From Sphingopyxis sp. PAMC25046 (lineage in GTDB: Bacteria; Pseudomonadota; Alphaproteobacteria; Sphingomonadales; Sphingomonadaceae), in the NCBI RefSeq assembly GCF_004795895.1, contig NZ_CP039250.1:1984001-2048000 (forward strand): a stretch of DNA of 64,000 bases, in the 5' to 3' direction. The stretch's first letter is position 1, and each line of letters starts with the position of its first letter. The notes beneath the pieces are model-generated. The model searched no databases and was not told where the DNA came from. It worked only from the letters and a program-made list of their open reading frames with translations. The translations under genes were made by a program, and so were the position numbers. This document shows positions 52,884 through 63,356 of the stretch, in pieces.

Positions 52884-55586
52884 TCACCATTCTTTCACTT
52901 CATCGGCCGACTCTGCGCTTGCGCCCTGAGCGCCACGGGTAACCGTATCAAGGCGGCTTCTGGATCCGCGGATCCGTTGGCGCCCGGCATCCTGCGCGCG
53001 CAGCACTTCGTCGTGAATGGTGGCCGGGTCCACCTGCGGCACGGTTCCTGAACCCCCTCCACCGATTTGAGCGCGGCCACGGACAGATCCAGGTCCTGTC
53101 ACCGAAGGGCGCGAGATTGGCTGTCTTGGCGTCAGTACGAGCCTGTCCTCGATCCCGTCGCGCAGCTCTTCAGCGTAGCTTTCGATGAATTTGCCCTGCA
53201 GCGCCTGACCTTCCGGACTGAGCTGAAACGTCAGGTCGTCGAACCGGACATTGCCGTAGAAGTCGCGATTGCGTTCGATTTCGACCAAGCCCCATTCGCG
53301 GTAGGCCTGTGACAGATTGAGGCTGCCTGCGGCGCTGTTGCCTTCGAAGAACGATGCCTGGCTTTCGAGGCGATTTGCCAGTTCCTCAGCCCGCCGTGCT
53401 TCGCTGCTGTAACTCTGGGCCTCGGTTAGCGAAGCGTTCATGCCACTCGCGGTCGACGAAATCGAGGAACTCGACGAGGTGCTGACGCTGCGAACAAATC
53501 CATCGCGCGTGCTCGACCAGTTCCGACTGTCCGACATCTGCGCGAGGCTTCCGAAGATGCGTGAGCGGTCCTCGGATGCGATGCCGATGTCGCTGTCTGT
53601 CCAAGTACGAGTTCCGCCAGCCTTTGCCCCCACGTTTGCGGAAAGTACACCGTTAGTAACCCCAGCTTTAGCGCCCGCTTCGCCCCCAAGGAACCATGCG
53701 GTCGAAATGTCGTCAGCGGCCCTTCGCGATAGACCAAACTGCCGCTGTAGGTTGCTGGATGCCTGGTCGACCTCGTTGAAGGCGGTCTGGATGCTATCGG
53801 AGTTGGATGTGCCGGTCGCGCTCTCGAAAGCCGATCCACGACTGAATTGGCTGCGCAGTTCGCGGAATTTCGTGACGGCGCTGGTGGTCGATTCCGTCGC
53901 AATGTTCGCATAGCTCTCGCTGTTCGAGCGGGCCTGCGATGCCATTGTCGACAGGCGTGAAGTGAACTCCTGTCCGAGGCTGGGCGTGAAGGGATAGCTC
54001 GAGTTGGGGAGCTGGTCATAGCTGGCTTCAGGGAAACTCGTCGTCATCGAGCCCGTATCGCTGAACGTCCGGGTCTGCGCCGCGCCATAGGTGAAGCTTG
54101 GCGCGATCGTCCCTTGTGCGAACTGGCGCGTCAGCACACTCGAATTCTCGAAGCTGGTATTGCCCAGCGAGACGTTGCCCGTGCTCGCCTCGCGCGCAGC
54201 TTCCTCGGCCGCGTTCTGGCTCGGATTGAGATAGCTTGTCGCATGGTGAGAAATCGCCATGGCGCCCTTGGCCACACCGCCGGCCAGAAACGGCACCGAG
54301 GCGATGAGATAGCCTGCGAGCAGCCCGATATCGCTGTTCACATCGGCCATGCCGGTGAAGCTTGCAAGACTAAGCCCGCTGCTTCCAGCAACCGCGCTCA
54401 TGTCCGCAGCACCTTTGTACATCAGCATCATGTGCAGGATCACGAACAGCGGTCCCCATGCCGCCAGGTAGAAGAAACCCGTCACATAGCCTTTGAGCGC
54501 GAGCGGACCGGTCTTGGGCAGCAGAAACAGCGGGAAGAGGACCGGAAACAGGGCGTAGAAGAGCACGGTCAGCACGACATTGAGAAGCGGCACCCACTTC
54601 ATAGCGTTGCTGGCAATCGAGCCATAGGTTCGCTCGGTCTGGATATCGGCGCGCGTCTGGGCGTAGACATCGACATTGCCCGCGCCGCTCGTTGCCGCCA
54701 TTGAATGCATGGCCTGGCTCATCGCGTTGATCGTCAGCGTCTGCTTGAAGATCTCGGTCGCATTGGCCGAGACTCCGGTGAGGTACTGGTAAGCCACCGG
54801 CAGGTCAGCAAAAAGCTTGGCCTTGGCGAGGGCGGCAGTCTGGTTGGGATAGAGCTGGCGTCCGAAGACCGTCCCCATGCCGTCGATCAAACCGGCCCAC
54901 TGCGCGTTCAGCGCATCATAGGCTTCGCGGCAGGTGATGATATTCGAAGTCACATGACCGGTCCCGGTGTCGCGGGTCAGGAAGCGCTGGGCCCGCGCCT
55001 GACTGCCGGGCGCAATGGTCGTCCAGATGTCGCTGGTCTCGGCGAGCTCCTTCATCGAATAGCGGCCAAGCAGCACGTCGTAGAAGACGCATTGCCGGAA
55101 GTGCTCGTCGAGATTGGCGGCAAATTCCGGGTCGGAAATGCGCAAGGTGCGCGTGGCATCGTAGAGCCGTGCGCCATAGATCATGCCATTCTTCGAGTAG
55201 TTGAGGTCGCCCGGCAGCCCGAACACCACCTCGGCCGAGCCAGTCAGATAGTCGCCGACCTGGCTGGTGAAGCTCGCCATCAGCGCAAGCCCCAGCGGCA
55301 CATTGCCGACATTGGCGGGAGCGAGACTGGGGTTAAGCCGGTCGGTCACATGGACGTCGAGCCGAGGCACCATCAGGCACGAATAGATCAGCGTCGCGCC
55401 GAGGAACCAGTTGATCCAGGCCCGCCAGTCCTGATTGAACGCCAGCGTTATGGCGGAGAGGCCAAGCCCCATGACCATGACGACCTGCAGGAGGCTCTTG
55501 TAGCCCCCATTGCCCGTCCAGGCGGCGACCGCCTGAAAGACATTGACCAGGTAGTCGCCGCCGCCAACCGTGAAAATCTCGACCAT
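52884..55586 (-). CDS. traG: Conjugation protein TraG (F-type mating pair stabilisation)
   Basis: 900 residues. The N-terminal 450 residues are the TraG-N membrane domain with several helices: SLLQVVMVMGLGLSAITLAF and AWINWFLGATLIYSCLMVP early, VPLLNVVLTVLFYALFPVLFPLFLLP and YVTGFFYLAAWGPLFVILHMMLMY later. The second half is polar, repetitive and Ser/Thr-rich. TraG acts in pilus assembly, mating pair stabilisation and entry exclusion. Last gene of the minus-strand tra operon; 39 bases after traH. Confidence 0.88.
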   Translation of the reverse strand: MVEIFTVGGGDYLVNVFQAVAAWTGNGGYKSLLQVVMVMGLGLSAITLAFNQDWRAWINWFLGATLIYSCLMVPRLDVHVTDRLNPSLAPANVGNVPLGLALMASFTSQVGDYLTGSAEVVFGLPGDLNYSKNGMIYGARLYDATRTLRISDPEFAANLDEHFRQCVFYDVLLGRYSMKELAETSDIWTTIAPGSQARAQRFLTRDTGTGHVTSNIITCREAYDALNAQWAGLIDGMGTVFGRQLYPNQTAALAKAKLFADLPVAYQYLTGVSANATEIFKQTLTINAMSQAMHSMAATSGAGNVDVYAQTRADIQTERTYGSIASNAMKWVPLLNVVLTVLFYALFPVLFPLFLLPKTGPLALKGYVTGFFYLAAWGPLFVILHMMLMYKGAADMSAVAGSSGLSLASFTGMADVNSDIGLLAGYLIASVPFLAGGVAKGAMAISHHATSYLNPSQNAAEEAAREASTGNVSLGNTSFENSSVLTRQFAQGTIAPSFTYGAAQTRTFSDTGSMTTSFPEASYDQLPNSSYPFTPSLGQEFTSRLSTMASQARSNSESYANIATESTTSAVTKFRELRSQFSRGSAFESATGTSNSDSIQTAFNEVDQASSNLQRQFGLSRRAADDISTAWFLGGEAGAKAGVTNGVLSANVGAKAGGTRTWTDSDIGIASEDRSRIFGSLAQMSDSRNWSSTRDGFVRSVSTSSSSSISSTASGMNASLTEAQSYSSEARRAEELANRLESQASFFEGNSAAGSLNLSQAYREWGLVEIERNRDFYGNVRFDDLTFQLSPEGQALQGKFIESYAEELRDGIEDRLVLTPRQPISRPSVTGPGSVRGRAQIGGGGSGTVPQVDPATIHDEVLRAQDAGRQRIRGSRSRLDTVTRGAQGASAESADEVKEW

Positions 55587-55625
55587 GATGCTGGGCTCCC
55601 GCCGCTTTCGGCGCGCTGAAAGGGA

Positions 55626-57062
55626 TCAGTGGGTAAGGGCGCGCGACTGCACACCGCGCGACCAGTCGAGCGAGGCGGCCATGCCGGGCGACATCGAGGC
55701 GGCGAGCACGTTCTCGATGAACGCGGTCTTCTCGATGATCTGCATGATGGCGTTGACCTTCAGATGCGTGTTGGCCTGCCTGTCGGCGAGTGCCTGCCGA
55801 ACGACATTCACCTGGCTCTGCCACATCGCGATCTTGGCTTCGTCCGCGCCGATGAAGCTCGACATCGAGCGGCCAGCTTCGCTGACGATGCGATCGAGGA
55901 CGGCGAACAGCAGGTCGACGCTGGCGATTTCCGCCAGTGTCTCGCGATCGTCGGTTGGCATGCCGCGGCCATAGGCCGCCTGGACCGTCAGGATCTTGTA
56001 GAGCGGGATCGAAGCGACCTGGAGCAGCTCCTTCTGTGCATCGGTGATCGCGGTATCCTCATGGATCGCCTGGACCATACCGGCAATCAGGGCTGCAACC
56101 CGCGGCCGCAGCGCCTTGGACGCGGGAAGGCTGAGCGACTTGAAGCCTGGATCGAGGCACTTGTCCGGCTCGTCACAGTCGAAGATCAGGACGTTTCCGT
56201 TGCTCGTCCCATCGAGCAGTGAGGTGACAAGCGTCGAGGACGCTTCCCCGACGATCGGCACGAACTTGCCCGGCTCGTCATCCTTGGGCGGGACGTAGAT
56301 GATCGTGCCCAGCAGCGTCATCGCATATTCGGCGAGTTCTTCGTCGAAGGTACCATTCGGCGAGAAGAACGCGGACTTCTTGAGGATCGTCCAGGTGTAG
56401 TTTCTCGCCACGGCGGGATTGACGTCGTCATATTTGCCCGAGCCCTGTGCGGTAGTGCTCGACCGCTGGCCCTTGGTGCCGCACCCGTGCTTGGCGGCGG
56501 CATAGTCGGTGAAGATGCCTTCCGAATTGCCGATTGCCTCGCAGATCGCTTTGTCGGCCAGGTCGCCCTTGGGCCAGATGCCGCCCACCAGCCCCTGCGC
56601 CATTTCGCAGGAGTTAATGTTAAGGTTGTTCATGAGCTGAGCCTTCTGGCTGAACTCCTGCATGATCTTCGAGCATTCCGGGCAGACCGTGTCGATCGCC
56701 AGGCTGAAAGCAAAGCCGACAGCATTGTTGGCGACAGCCTTCAGCATCGCGACGATCTCGCTCGCGTTGATGAAGCTGAAGGATCCGGCGAAGATATCGA
56801 TGCCGCCGCAGCCCGCACGGGCGCGCGGCAGCTGCAGATTGGCGATGTTGGTCGTCTTCTGCGGGAAGCGCGTCCAGACGTTGCCGAGGCTGTAGTAGCC
56901 GGCTGACTGACCCTCGAACGCGGTCGGCCCGTTAACGTTGGCGGCGCCGCCAACGTCGTTGAGGAACGAGTCCATCGAACTGCCGACATCGGCCGATGCG
57001 CTGGAAAGGGGGAGGGTGGCCGCGAGGATCGCGGCGACGGCACGTTTCATCCTAGTAGTCAC
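55626..57062 (-). CDS. traH: Conjugation protein TraH (F-type pilus assembly)
   Basis: 478 residues from GTG 57062, which has a GGAAG site at a good distance; ATG 57050 is the alternative. A signal peptide (RAVAAILAATLPLSSASA) is followed by the family text SMDSFLNDVGGAANVNGPTAFEGQSAGYYSLGNVW. Cysteine-containing (GCGGIDIFAGSFSFIN, VCPECSKIMQ). Periplasmic, with TraF and TraG in the outer-membrane-spanning complex that F uses for pilus extension. Overlaps traF by 11 bases. Confidence 0.92.
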   Translation of the reverse strand: MTTRMKRAVAAILAATLPLSSASADVGSSMDSFLNDVGGAANVNGPTAFEGQSAGYYSLGNVWTRFPQKTTNIANLQLPRARAGCGGIDIFAGSFSFINASEIVAMLKAVANNAVGFAFSLAIDTVCPECSKIMQEFSQKAQLMNNLNINSCEMAQGLVGGIWPKGDLADKAICEAIGNSEGIFTDYAAAKHGCGTKGQRSSTTAQGSGKYDDVNPAVARNYTWTILKKSAFFSPNGTFDEELAEYAMTLLGTIIYVPPKDDEPGKFVPIVGEASSTLVTSLLDGTSNGNVLIFDCDEPDKCLDPGFKSLSLPASKALRPRVAALIAGMVQAIHEDTAITDAQKELLQVASIPLYKILTVQAAYGRGMPTDDRETLAEIASVDLLFAVLDRIVSEAGRSMSSFIGADEAKIAMWQSQVNVVRQALADRQANTHLKVNAIMQIIEKTAFIENVLAASMSPGMAASLDWSRGVQSRALTH

Positions 57063-57888
57063 GTCCGGCTTCCTTCGATGTGAGGAGGTAAATGCGGTCC
57101 TGAAGCTCGTCGGCGCTCATCACGCCGTAGCCGATCGGGATGGGCTGGCCCTTGGCGGCGTCCCAAAGCACGACCGCCGGCGTGACCTTGGGCTCGAGAC
57201 CCATGCGGCTGCGCTGATTGGTCTCGACTGTGTAATTCGGGAAATGGCGCGAGGGGCCGCCGTCCGTCGAAATCGCGCGCACCGTGATGTGCCAGGTCGA
57301 CGCAACGCTCTGGACGATCGGCGACATGACTTCGCAGGCGCCGCAGCTCTGGGCGAAGAAGTAGAACAGCCCGTAGCGTTCGGACAGCTGCGCCATCACC
57401 GCATTGCGCTCGGCATTGCGCGAGTCCTGCCATTGGCGCTTGCCGAGCGTCGAGACTGGCCGCTGGAGCGTGTAGTCGAGATCAGGATCCTGCCAGATCG
57501 CCCGCTGCCAGACATCGCTGAACAGCGATGCCCGGTCGAGCTGGGCGCGCTGAAAGCGGATATAGGCCGCCACATTGGCCGGCGTCGGCTCGAGGATCGC
57601 CTTGGCTTTCAGTTCGCGCAGGTTTGCCGTGATTGCATCGAGCTGGCTCGTCGCACTCGGAGCAGGCTCGGATGCCTCCTCCTGCCCTTCGGGCGGCCTG
57701 GGCCTGGCGCAATAGAACCAGTACCCAAGGCGCCGCTCCCCGCAATAGAAGCTGTCCTGGCTGTCGCTCGTCGTGACCAGGGGCGGTTCCTGGCCGCGTG
57801 CCGGAGCACTGAGCGCAGGCGCAACGGCGGTGAGCGAGAGGCAGGCGGCAAGCAGCCGCCGGGCGGCCTTACTGGCTGGCGCGGGCAT
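57052..57888 (-). CDS. traF: Conjugation protein TraF (thioredoxin-like, F-type)
   Basis: 278 residues from ATG 57888. Signal peptide RRLLAACLSLTAVAPALSAPA. The thioredoxin-like C-terminal domain has the redox motif C-G-A-C in FFAQSCGACEVMSP, so unlike F TraF, which lacks it, this one may be redox active and help fold the Cys-rich TraN and TraU. Its start overlaps traN by 20 bases. Confidence 0.88.
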   Translation of the reverse strand: MPAPASKAARRLLAACLSLTAVAPALSAPARGQEPPLVTTSDSQDSFYCGERRLGYWFYCARPRPPEGQEEASEPAPSATSQLDAITANLRELKAKAILEPTPANVAAYIRFQRAQLDRASLFSDVWQRAIWQDPDLDYTLQRPVSTLGKRQWQDSRNAERNAVMAQLSERYGLFYFFAQSCGACEVMSPIVQSVASTWHITVRAISTDGGPSRHFPNYTVETNQRSRMGLEPKVTPAVVLWDAAKGQPIPIGYGVMSADELQDRIYLLTSKEAGRDY

Positions 57889-59590
57889 AATAGTCCTCGA
57901 TTTTCTGCTGGATTTCGGTGGCGGCCTGGAGCTCATCTGGCAGGCGCGCGGCATCGGTGAATTCGGCATAGACCTCGCTGAAATCCATCTTCGAGAGATC
58001 GAGCCGCGAAAACTCGTCGATGGTAAAGCCAAGGCACTGCTCGGTCTTTGGCTTGCCCCAGGGCTTGTTCAGCTGCTGGCGCCCCTGTTCCTGCAGGATC
58101 CGCGAAAGCTTGGATTCAAAGCAGCAATAGACCTTCTTCTTGGTCAGGCAGACGCCTAGGAAGCTGTCCGAGCAATAGGTCCCGACATAGGCGCACAGGC
58201 CCTGCACATCACGCTGGTGAAGCAGCATTTCCTCGCGGCTGCAGCCGAGAGCGACAAGCAGCTGGATACCCGGAATGAGCGGGAAACCCTTGCCCTTGCA
58301 GCAATTGAGCACGCCGAAGACCTTGGACGAGCAGGTGTTGCGCGTACCCTTGAACAAAGTGAGCGTGTCGGGATCGAACTCGCGCCGTGCCTGGTCCATC
58401 GCGTTGAGCGCGACAACCGCGTCCTTAAACTCGTCATTGGCCTCGCGCTCGATCGTCTCGCACGAGCCATCGATGCAATAGACGTCGCCGTCGCAGATGA
58501 ACTGGCTGGTATCAGCAGGCTGGTCCGGGACAGGGCAGTCGTAGACCCGCTCCCAGGTTCGGCAGGGCTCCCCCGAAAGGCAGTCTTCGCGCACCAGCGA
58601 GCAGCCGGGCGTGCTTTCCAGCGTCTGGCAGTCCTGGGCTTCGGTAAATTGGGCGCAGGTATAGCTGCGCGACCACGCCCAGCAGGGCTGAGTGACCGCA
58701 ATGCCGTCGACGATCCGGGTGACAGGATCGCTGTCGGTGCAGGTCTCGGTGTCCTGCTGACATGAATTGTCTGCAGCAAGACCCGCGCACTGGCTTTCAT
58801 CGCGGCTCGTCGCGACGACATTCTCGCCGGTCACGCTGTAGGGCGTCGCGCCATCGACCGGCGCGGTGCAGCTCACCAGATCGACGCGCAGGTCGCCCGA
58901 GTTACAGCCCCAGTAGATACCGAGATAGGGATCGCACAGATTGATCGGATAGGACTGCGTGACCGTGCACTGCAGCGCCGGGTAGCGATTGCAATTGTAG
59001 ATCGATGCCGGATCGACGCCACTCCCGCCGACGCAGTAGTAGCCATAGACCTGCCGCTGCTCGATCGTGGCATTCAGCGTCACCGGGCAGGATCTGGTCT
59101 CCTGGGTCGCGGTGTAGCCGACGTTGCAGGTCGCCATGTAGCGCGCTGCGGTGCCGGTTCCCGGAGGCAGGGGGACGCAGCGGCCCTGGCTCCCGCTGAT
59201 GCTCATGCCGCTCGTGTAGGAGAGCGGATCGTCGCTGATGACATTGCTGCGCGCGACAACCGCGTCGAGGTCCTGGGGCGCGAACTGCGCGCGGCGATCC
59301 ATGGAATCGCGCATGGTCCGGTAGCCAGTGTTCGCCGTTGCCTGGCTCGCGGCTTCACGCGCCATCCGGTCGGGATCGTCGAAATAGCCCGACTGGTTCG
59401 GCACACCCCCGAAATTGGGAATGCGGTTTGCATCCGGGGCGGTTGTCGCCGCGCTCTGCGCTGCGGCCGCCTGGTCGCGCCCGAACGCCTTGCCGTCCGC
59501 CTTGGCGGCATCGGTCGTGGTTTGGGCCGAGACGCTTGTCGGCAGACAGGCACAGGCGAGGCATAGAAGGGGAAGGAGAAGCCGCTTCAT
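57869..59590 (-). CDS. traN: Conjugation protein TraN (outer-membrane mating-pair stabilisation)
   Basis: 573 residues, signal peptide MKRLLLPLLCLACACLPTSVSAQ. Very cysteine-rich across its length (QDTETCTDSDPV, CQTLESTPGCSLVREDCLSG, CSSKVFGVLNCCKGKGFP, YCSDSFLGVCLTKKKVYCCFES) and with the conserved C-terminal WGKPKTEQCLGFTIDEF. TraN contacts the recipient surface and stabilises mating pairs. The many disulfides fit the neighbouring redox-type TraF. Confidence 0.92.
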   Translation of the reverse strand: MKRLLLPLLCLACACLPTSVSAQTTTDAAKADGKAFGRDQAAAAQSAATTAPDANRIPNFGGVPNQSGYFDDPDRMAREAASQATANTGYRTMRDSMDRRAQFAPQDLDAVVARSNVISDDPLSYTSGMSISGSQGRCVPLPPGTGTAARYMATCNVGYTATQETRSCPVTLNATIEQRQVYGYYCVGGSGVDPASIYNCNRYPALQCTVTQSYPINLCDPYLGIYWGCNSGDLRVDLVSCTAPVDGATPYSVTGENVVATSRDESQCAGLAADNSCQQDTETCTDSDPVTRIVDGIAVTQPCWAWSRSYTCAQFTEAQDCQTLESTPGCSLVREDCLSGEPCRTWERVYDCPVPDQPADTSQFICDGDVYCIDGSCETIEREANDEFKDAVVALNAMDQARREFDPDTLTLFKGTRNTCSSKVFGVLNCCKGKGFPLIPGIQLLVALGCSREEMLLHQRDVQGLCAYVGTYCSDSFLGVCLTKKKVYCCFESKLSRILQEQGRQQLNKPWGKPKTEQCLGFTIDEFSRLDLSKMDFSEVYAEFTDAARLPDELQAATEIQQKIEDYYARASQ

Positions 59591-60347
59591 GGGTCACTCC
59601 GTTGCAGGCGGGCGAGATGCTGGGATGCGAGAAGGGCGCCGGGACCGCCGCCTTGCGCGAAGGTTTCGAGCGCGTAGGACACGCTGACATTGCCGCTCAT
59701 CCGGTCATGGGGCGGAACCTGGGTTCGGCAATCGAAGCCATCGCAGAGATCGAAATCGCTGCTGGTCACCACATAGGTGGGGACCGTCTCGATTCCGAAG
59801 GCGCGAAACAGGCGCGGATCGATGCCGACCGCGTCGAGCTTGCCGCCGTCCCCTGCGACTTTCGCGAGCGCTGCGGTCAGGGTCTTGGCGCTGCCTCCTG
59901 GCAGCCCGCGAAGCACGACCACACCTCCTGCACGGGCGACGTCGTCCGCCATGGCGCGCAAGGCCGCCGGCGGCATCGAGAGCGACGCAAAAGCGATGAA
60001 GCGGGGTGCTTCACCCAGACCATCGCTGGCCATGGTGCCCGCGTCGGCCACCATCTTGTCGAAGTTGAAGACATCCTCGCTTTCTGGCCGCGCGGATCTT
60101 GCCGCCTGCTCGGTGTAGCGCTTGCCGTGTGCCTGGGCTTCGGCGGCGCTGTCATTGGCTTGGCTAAGGATAGCTTCGGCGCGCGCGCGGGCACTGGCGG
60201 CAAGCGCATCTGCTTCGCTCGCCTCGACCTTGGCGCGGGCGCGTATCGCTTCGAGATCGAGCTCCGGCTCGCTCGTCTGCGCTGCGGCTCCCGCCATAGC
60301 GGCCGCGCCAGTGATCGACGCGATTACAAGGAGATGAGGGAATATTT

Positions 60348-60351
<4 letters not shown>
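59587..60351 (-). CDS. trbC: Conjugation protein TrbC (pilin assembly, F-type)
   Basis: 254 residues from ATG 60351. Signal peptide KIFPHLLVIASITGAAAMAGAAAQ, a charged helical segment (DLEAIRARAKVEASEADALA), then a TrbC-type thioredoxin-like domain: FIAFASLSMPPAALRAMADDVARAGGVVVLRGLPGGSAKT and PRLFRAFGIETVPTYVV. Cysteines are reduced to a CDGFDC pair. It overlaps traU and traN by 4 bases each. Confidence 0.9.
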
Positions 60352-61372
<1,021 letters not shown>

Positions 61373-61376
<4 letters not shown>

Positions 61377-62017
61377 GACGATGCGCGCTCCTTGGATCGA
61401 ACCGGCTGCTCGGTGATGATGAGCACGCGGCCCTGCTGCTCGACGGTTGCGGGCACGGCGCGGATGCCGAAATGCTTCACGAGGCTGCCGCCCTGGTCGA
61501 AATAAAAACGGCGCTGGCGGGCCTTCATCAGTTCAAGCGGCGCGCCGCGTACGAGGATGAGTTTGGCCTTGGTGCTGGCATAGCGCCGGGTTGCCCAGGC
61601 AAGCTGCTCGGGGTCATCCCCGTCGAGGAAGACCAGCGGCACACGCAGCGGTACGGTGTCGAGCGGATTAACCCGAGTTCCGGCGGCGACGATCACCCGG
61701 CCCTTGTCGTCGGCAATGTCGCGCTCCACGCTGATCGTCGGATCAAACCGCCAGCTACGCGCCGCCGCCGCGGCTTTGATCCCCGCGACCGGCTCAGGGC
61801 GGTTGACGCGGGCGATCGTGCGCCGCTTCAGCTCCTCGTTGAGCTTGGCCGTCTCGCCGGTCTTCTCGAGATGGGTGAGACGCGCATGGATTTGCTCGAG
61901 CAGGTCAGGCTCGATCACGGACCAGACCGTGCCTTGCTGGCCGTAGTCGCGGGCGCTTGCCGGCGCGGCCATCAGAAGAGCAACTACGAGGAATGGGGCG
62001 GCGCGCAGCGGTGTCAC
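61373..62017 (-). CDS. traW: Conjugation protein TraW (F-type)
   Basis: 214 residues from GTG 62017, which overlaps the peptidase stop (GTGA). Signal peptide AAPFLVVALLMAAPASARDYG. Family text: GTVWSVIEPDLLEQIHARL, then FDPTISVERDIADDKGRVIVAAGTRVNPLD and LILVRGAPLELMKARQRRFYFDQGG, FGIRAVPATVEQQGRVL. Periplasmic, works with TrbC in pilus assembly. Confidence 0.93.
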
Positions 62018-62538
62018 AGGATCGGCCTCCCGACCCCGAGAATGCGCCTGGCGCAGATCCACCCGATCGCCGCATAGCGGCTGTCGAAACCGTCCTTGTG
62101 CGCGGTGGTGACGAAATAGCAGCCTTGAGGCACCACGCCTGTCGGTCCGAGCGCCAGCGGCTCGCCGAAACGGCTTGCGCGCTTGGCTACCGCAACCTTG
62201 CGGCCATTGACGAAGAAGCTGCGCTCCTTTTCGGTCACGATGTCGCCGGGCATTCCGCTCACCTTTTTGCCGAACGGCTTGGGCTTCTTGCCGAAGTGCC
62301 TTTCGAGCAGCGGCGAGGCGGGCGGATCGAACAGGATGATCTCGCCGCGCTTTGGCAGCGCGCCGCGATCGAGCCAGATCGCCCAGTAAGGCAGGCTCGG
62401 ACTGGCGTTGATCATCAGCGCGTGGTCCTTCGAGAAGGCGGCGAGCGAGGTGAGCGCGAGCGCTGCAGCGCCAAGCCCTGCCCACAGCGCGAGGCGCCGC
62501 CCGGTTGGTGAGTGGAGGACAAGATCAGCGGCGCGCAT
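62014..62538 (-). CDS. traF: Conjugative S26 signal peptidase (RP4 TraF-like)
   Basis: 174 residues from ATG 62538. One N-terminal membrane helix (LALWAGLGAAALALTSLAAF), then the S26 motif NASPSLPYWAIW with Ser48 as nucleophile, and KKVSGMPGD with Lys91/92 as general base; KDGFDSRYAAIGWI resembles the third box DSR-Y. In F-like and P-type elements this enzyme processes pilin or other tra proteins. It shares the name TraF with the thioredoxin-like protein at 57052, but is unrelated. Overlaps TrbI by 14 bases. Confidence 0.88.
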   Translation of the reverse strand: MRAADLVLHSPTGRRLALWAGLGAAALALTSLAAFSKDHALMINASPSLPYWAIWLDRGALPKRGEIILFDPPASPLLERHFGKKPKPFGKKVSGMPGDIVTEKERSFFVNGRKVAVAKRASRFGEPLALGPTGVVPQGCYFVTTAHKDGFDSRYAAIGWICARRILGVGRPIL

Positions 62539-62932
62539 CGGGAATCGCCCCCACGCGGCGCGCGACATCGGCGCGCACGGCTTCGGTGAGATCAGGCGTG
62601 CTGCCGGCCACCACCGCTTCGGCGACAAGGACCGTGCGGCCCTCGCGGCCCAGATGTTCGACCGAGGCCTCGACCGCCTGGAGATAGGCCTGGACGCGCA
62701 TCTTGGTTTCTTCTGGCGGTCGGCCTGCGCGCGCCTCGGCTTCGATGAAGTCGCCCATGATGCGGCTCAGCTGCACGGTCACCACTTCGCGCTGGTCGAG
62801 CGCGAGCAGCTTGTCGGTAGCCCAGACGCCCCAGAGCGCCGAGCCGCCCATGCTCAAACCGAGCACGACGGCGGTCCAGTTCACGGCACCCATGCGGCCG
62901 CGCAGGGACTGTGTTGCCAATATGTTCTTCAC
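62525..62932 (-). CDS. trbI: TrbI-like inner-membrane conjugation protein (F-type)
   Basis: 135 residues from GTG 62932 (GGAG site ahead). One N-terminal membrane helix (VNWTAVVLGLSMGGSALWGVW), then periplasmic ALDQREVVTVQLSRIMGDFIEAEARAG and a helix with LVAEAVVAGSTPDLTEAV, as in F-type TrbI, which affects pilus retraction. Position between traC and traW matches F. Confidence 0.82.
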   Translation of the reverse strand: MKNILATQSLRGRMGAVNWTAVVLGLSMGGSALWGVWATDKLLALDQREVVTVQLSRIMGDFIEAEARAGRPPEETKMRVQAYLQAVEASVEHLGREGRTVLVAEAVVAGSTPDLTEAVRADVARRVGAIPDARR

Positions 62933-63324
62933 AGCTTTTCTCCCGAAAGCTCGCGCTCGAGATCGTTGATGAAGCGCGGCAGGCGCCAGACCACGACGAG
63001 CGTTGCGACACCGATGAGGACGAACTTGAACTCGTCGAGGAAGCCGATCTGGCGGCCTTGCTCGGCGCCGAGAAAGCGGTCCGAAATATTGGCGAGATGG
63101 GCGAAGAAGACCCCGGCATCTCCGCCGGAAATCAGAAGGAAGAAGAGCAGCGGGAGCCCGAGCGCCATGAGGTAGCTCGAGGCGAGGAAGGTGCTGCCGC
63201 GAAGCACGATGTAGCAAAGGTCGGCGGCATGAGACCGCCAGCCCTTGACCGGCAGATCGAGTCTGTCGCTGTCGGCAAGGGCGTCCTGGGCCCGGTCGAT
63301 CGGCGTGACGAGATGGAGTGGCAT
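62929..63324 (-). CDS. Small membrane protein between traC and trbI, unknown
   Basis: 131 residues. Two hydrophobic segments (FLASSYLMALGLPLLFFLLISGG and EFKFVLIGVATLVVVWRLP) flank a polar loop; the N-terminus is soluble. No F homologue recognised. Its stop overlaps the trbI start (GTGA), so it is translated with the tra operon. Perhaps a sphingomonad-specific component of the apparatus. Confidence 0.7.
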   Translation of the reverse strand: MPLHLVTPIDRAQDALADSDRLDLPVKGWRSHAADLCYIVLRGSTFLASSYLMALGLPLLFFLLISGGDAGVFFAHLANISDRFLGAEQGRQIGFLDEFKFVLIGVATLVVVWRLPRFINDLERELSGEKL

Positions 63325-63356
63325 CGGTTTGGGGTGTCCTTGGATGGAGGGAGAAG

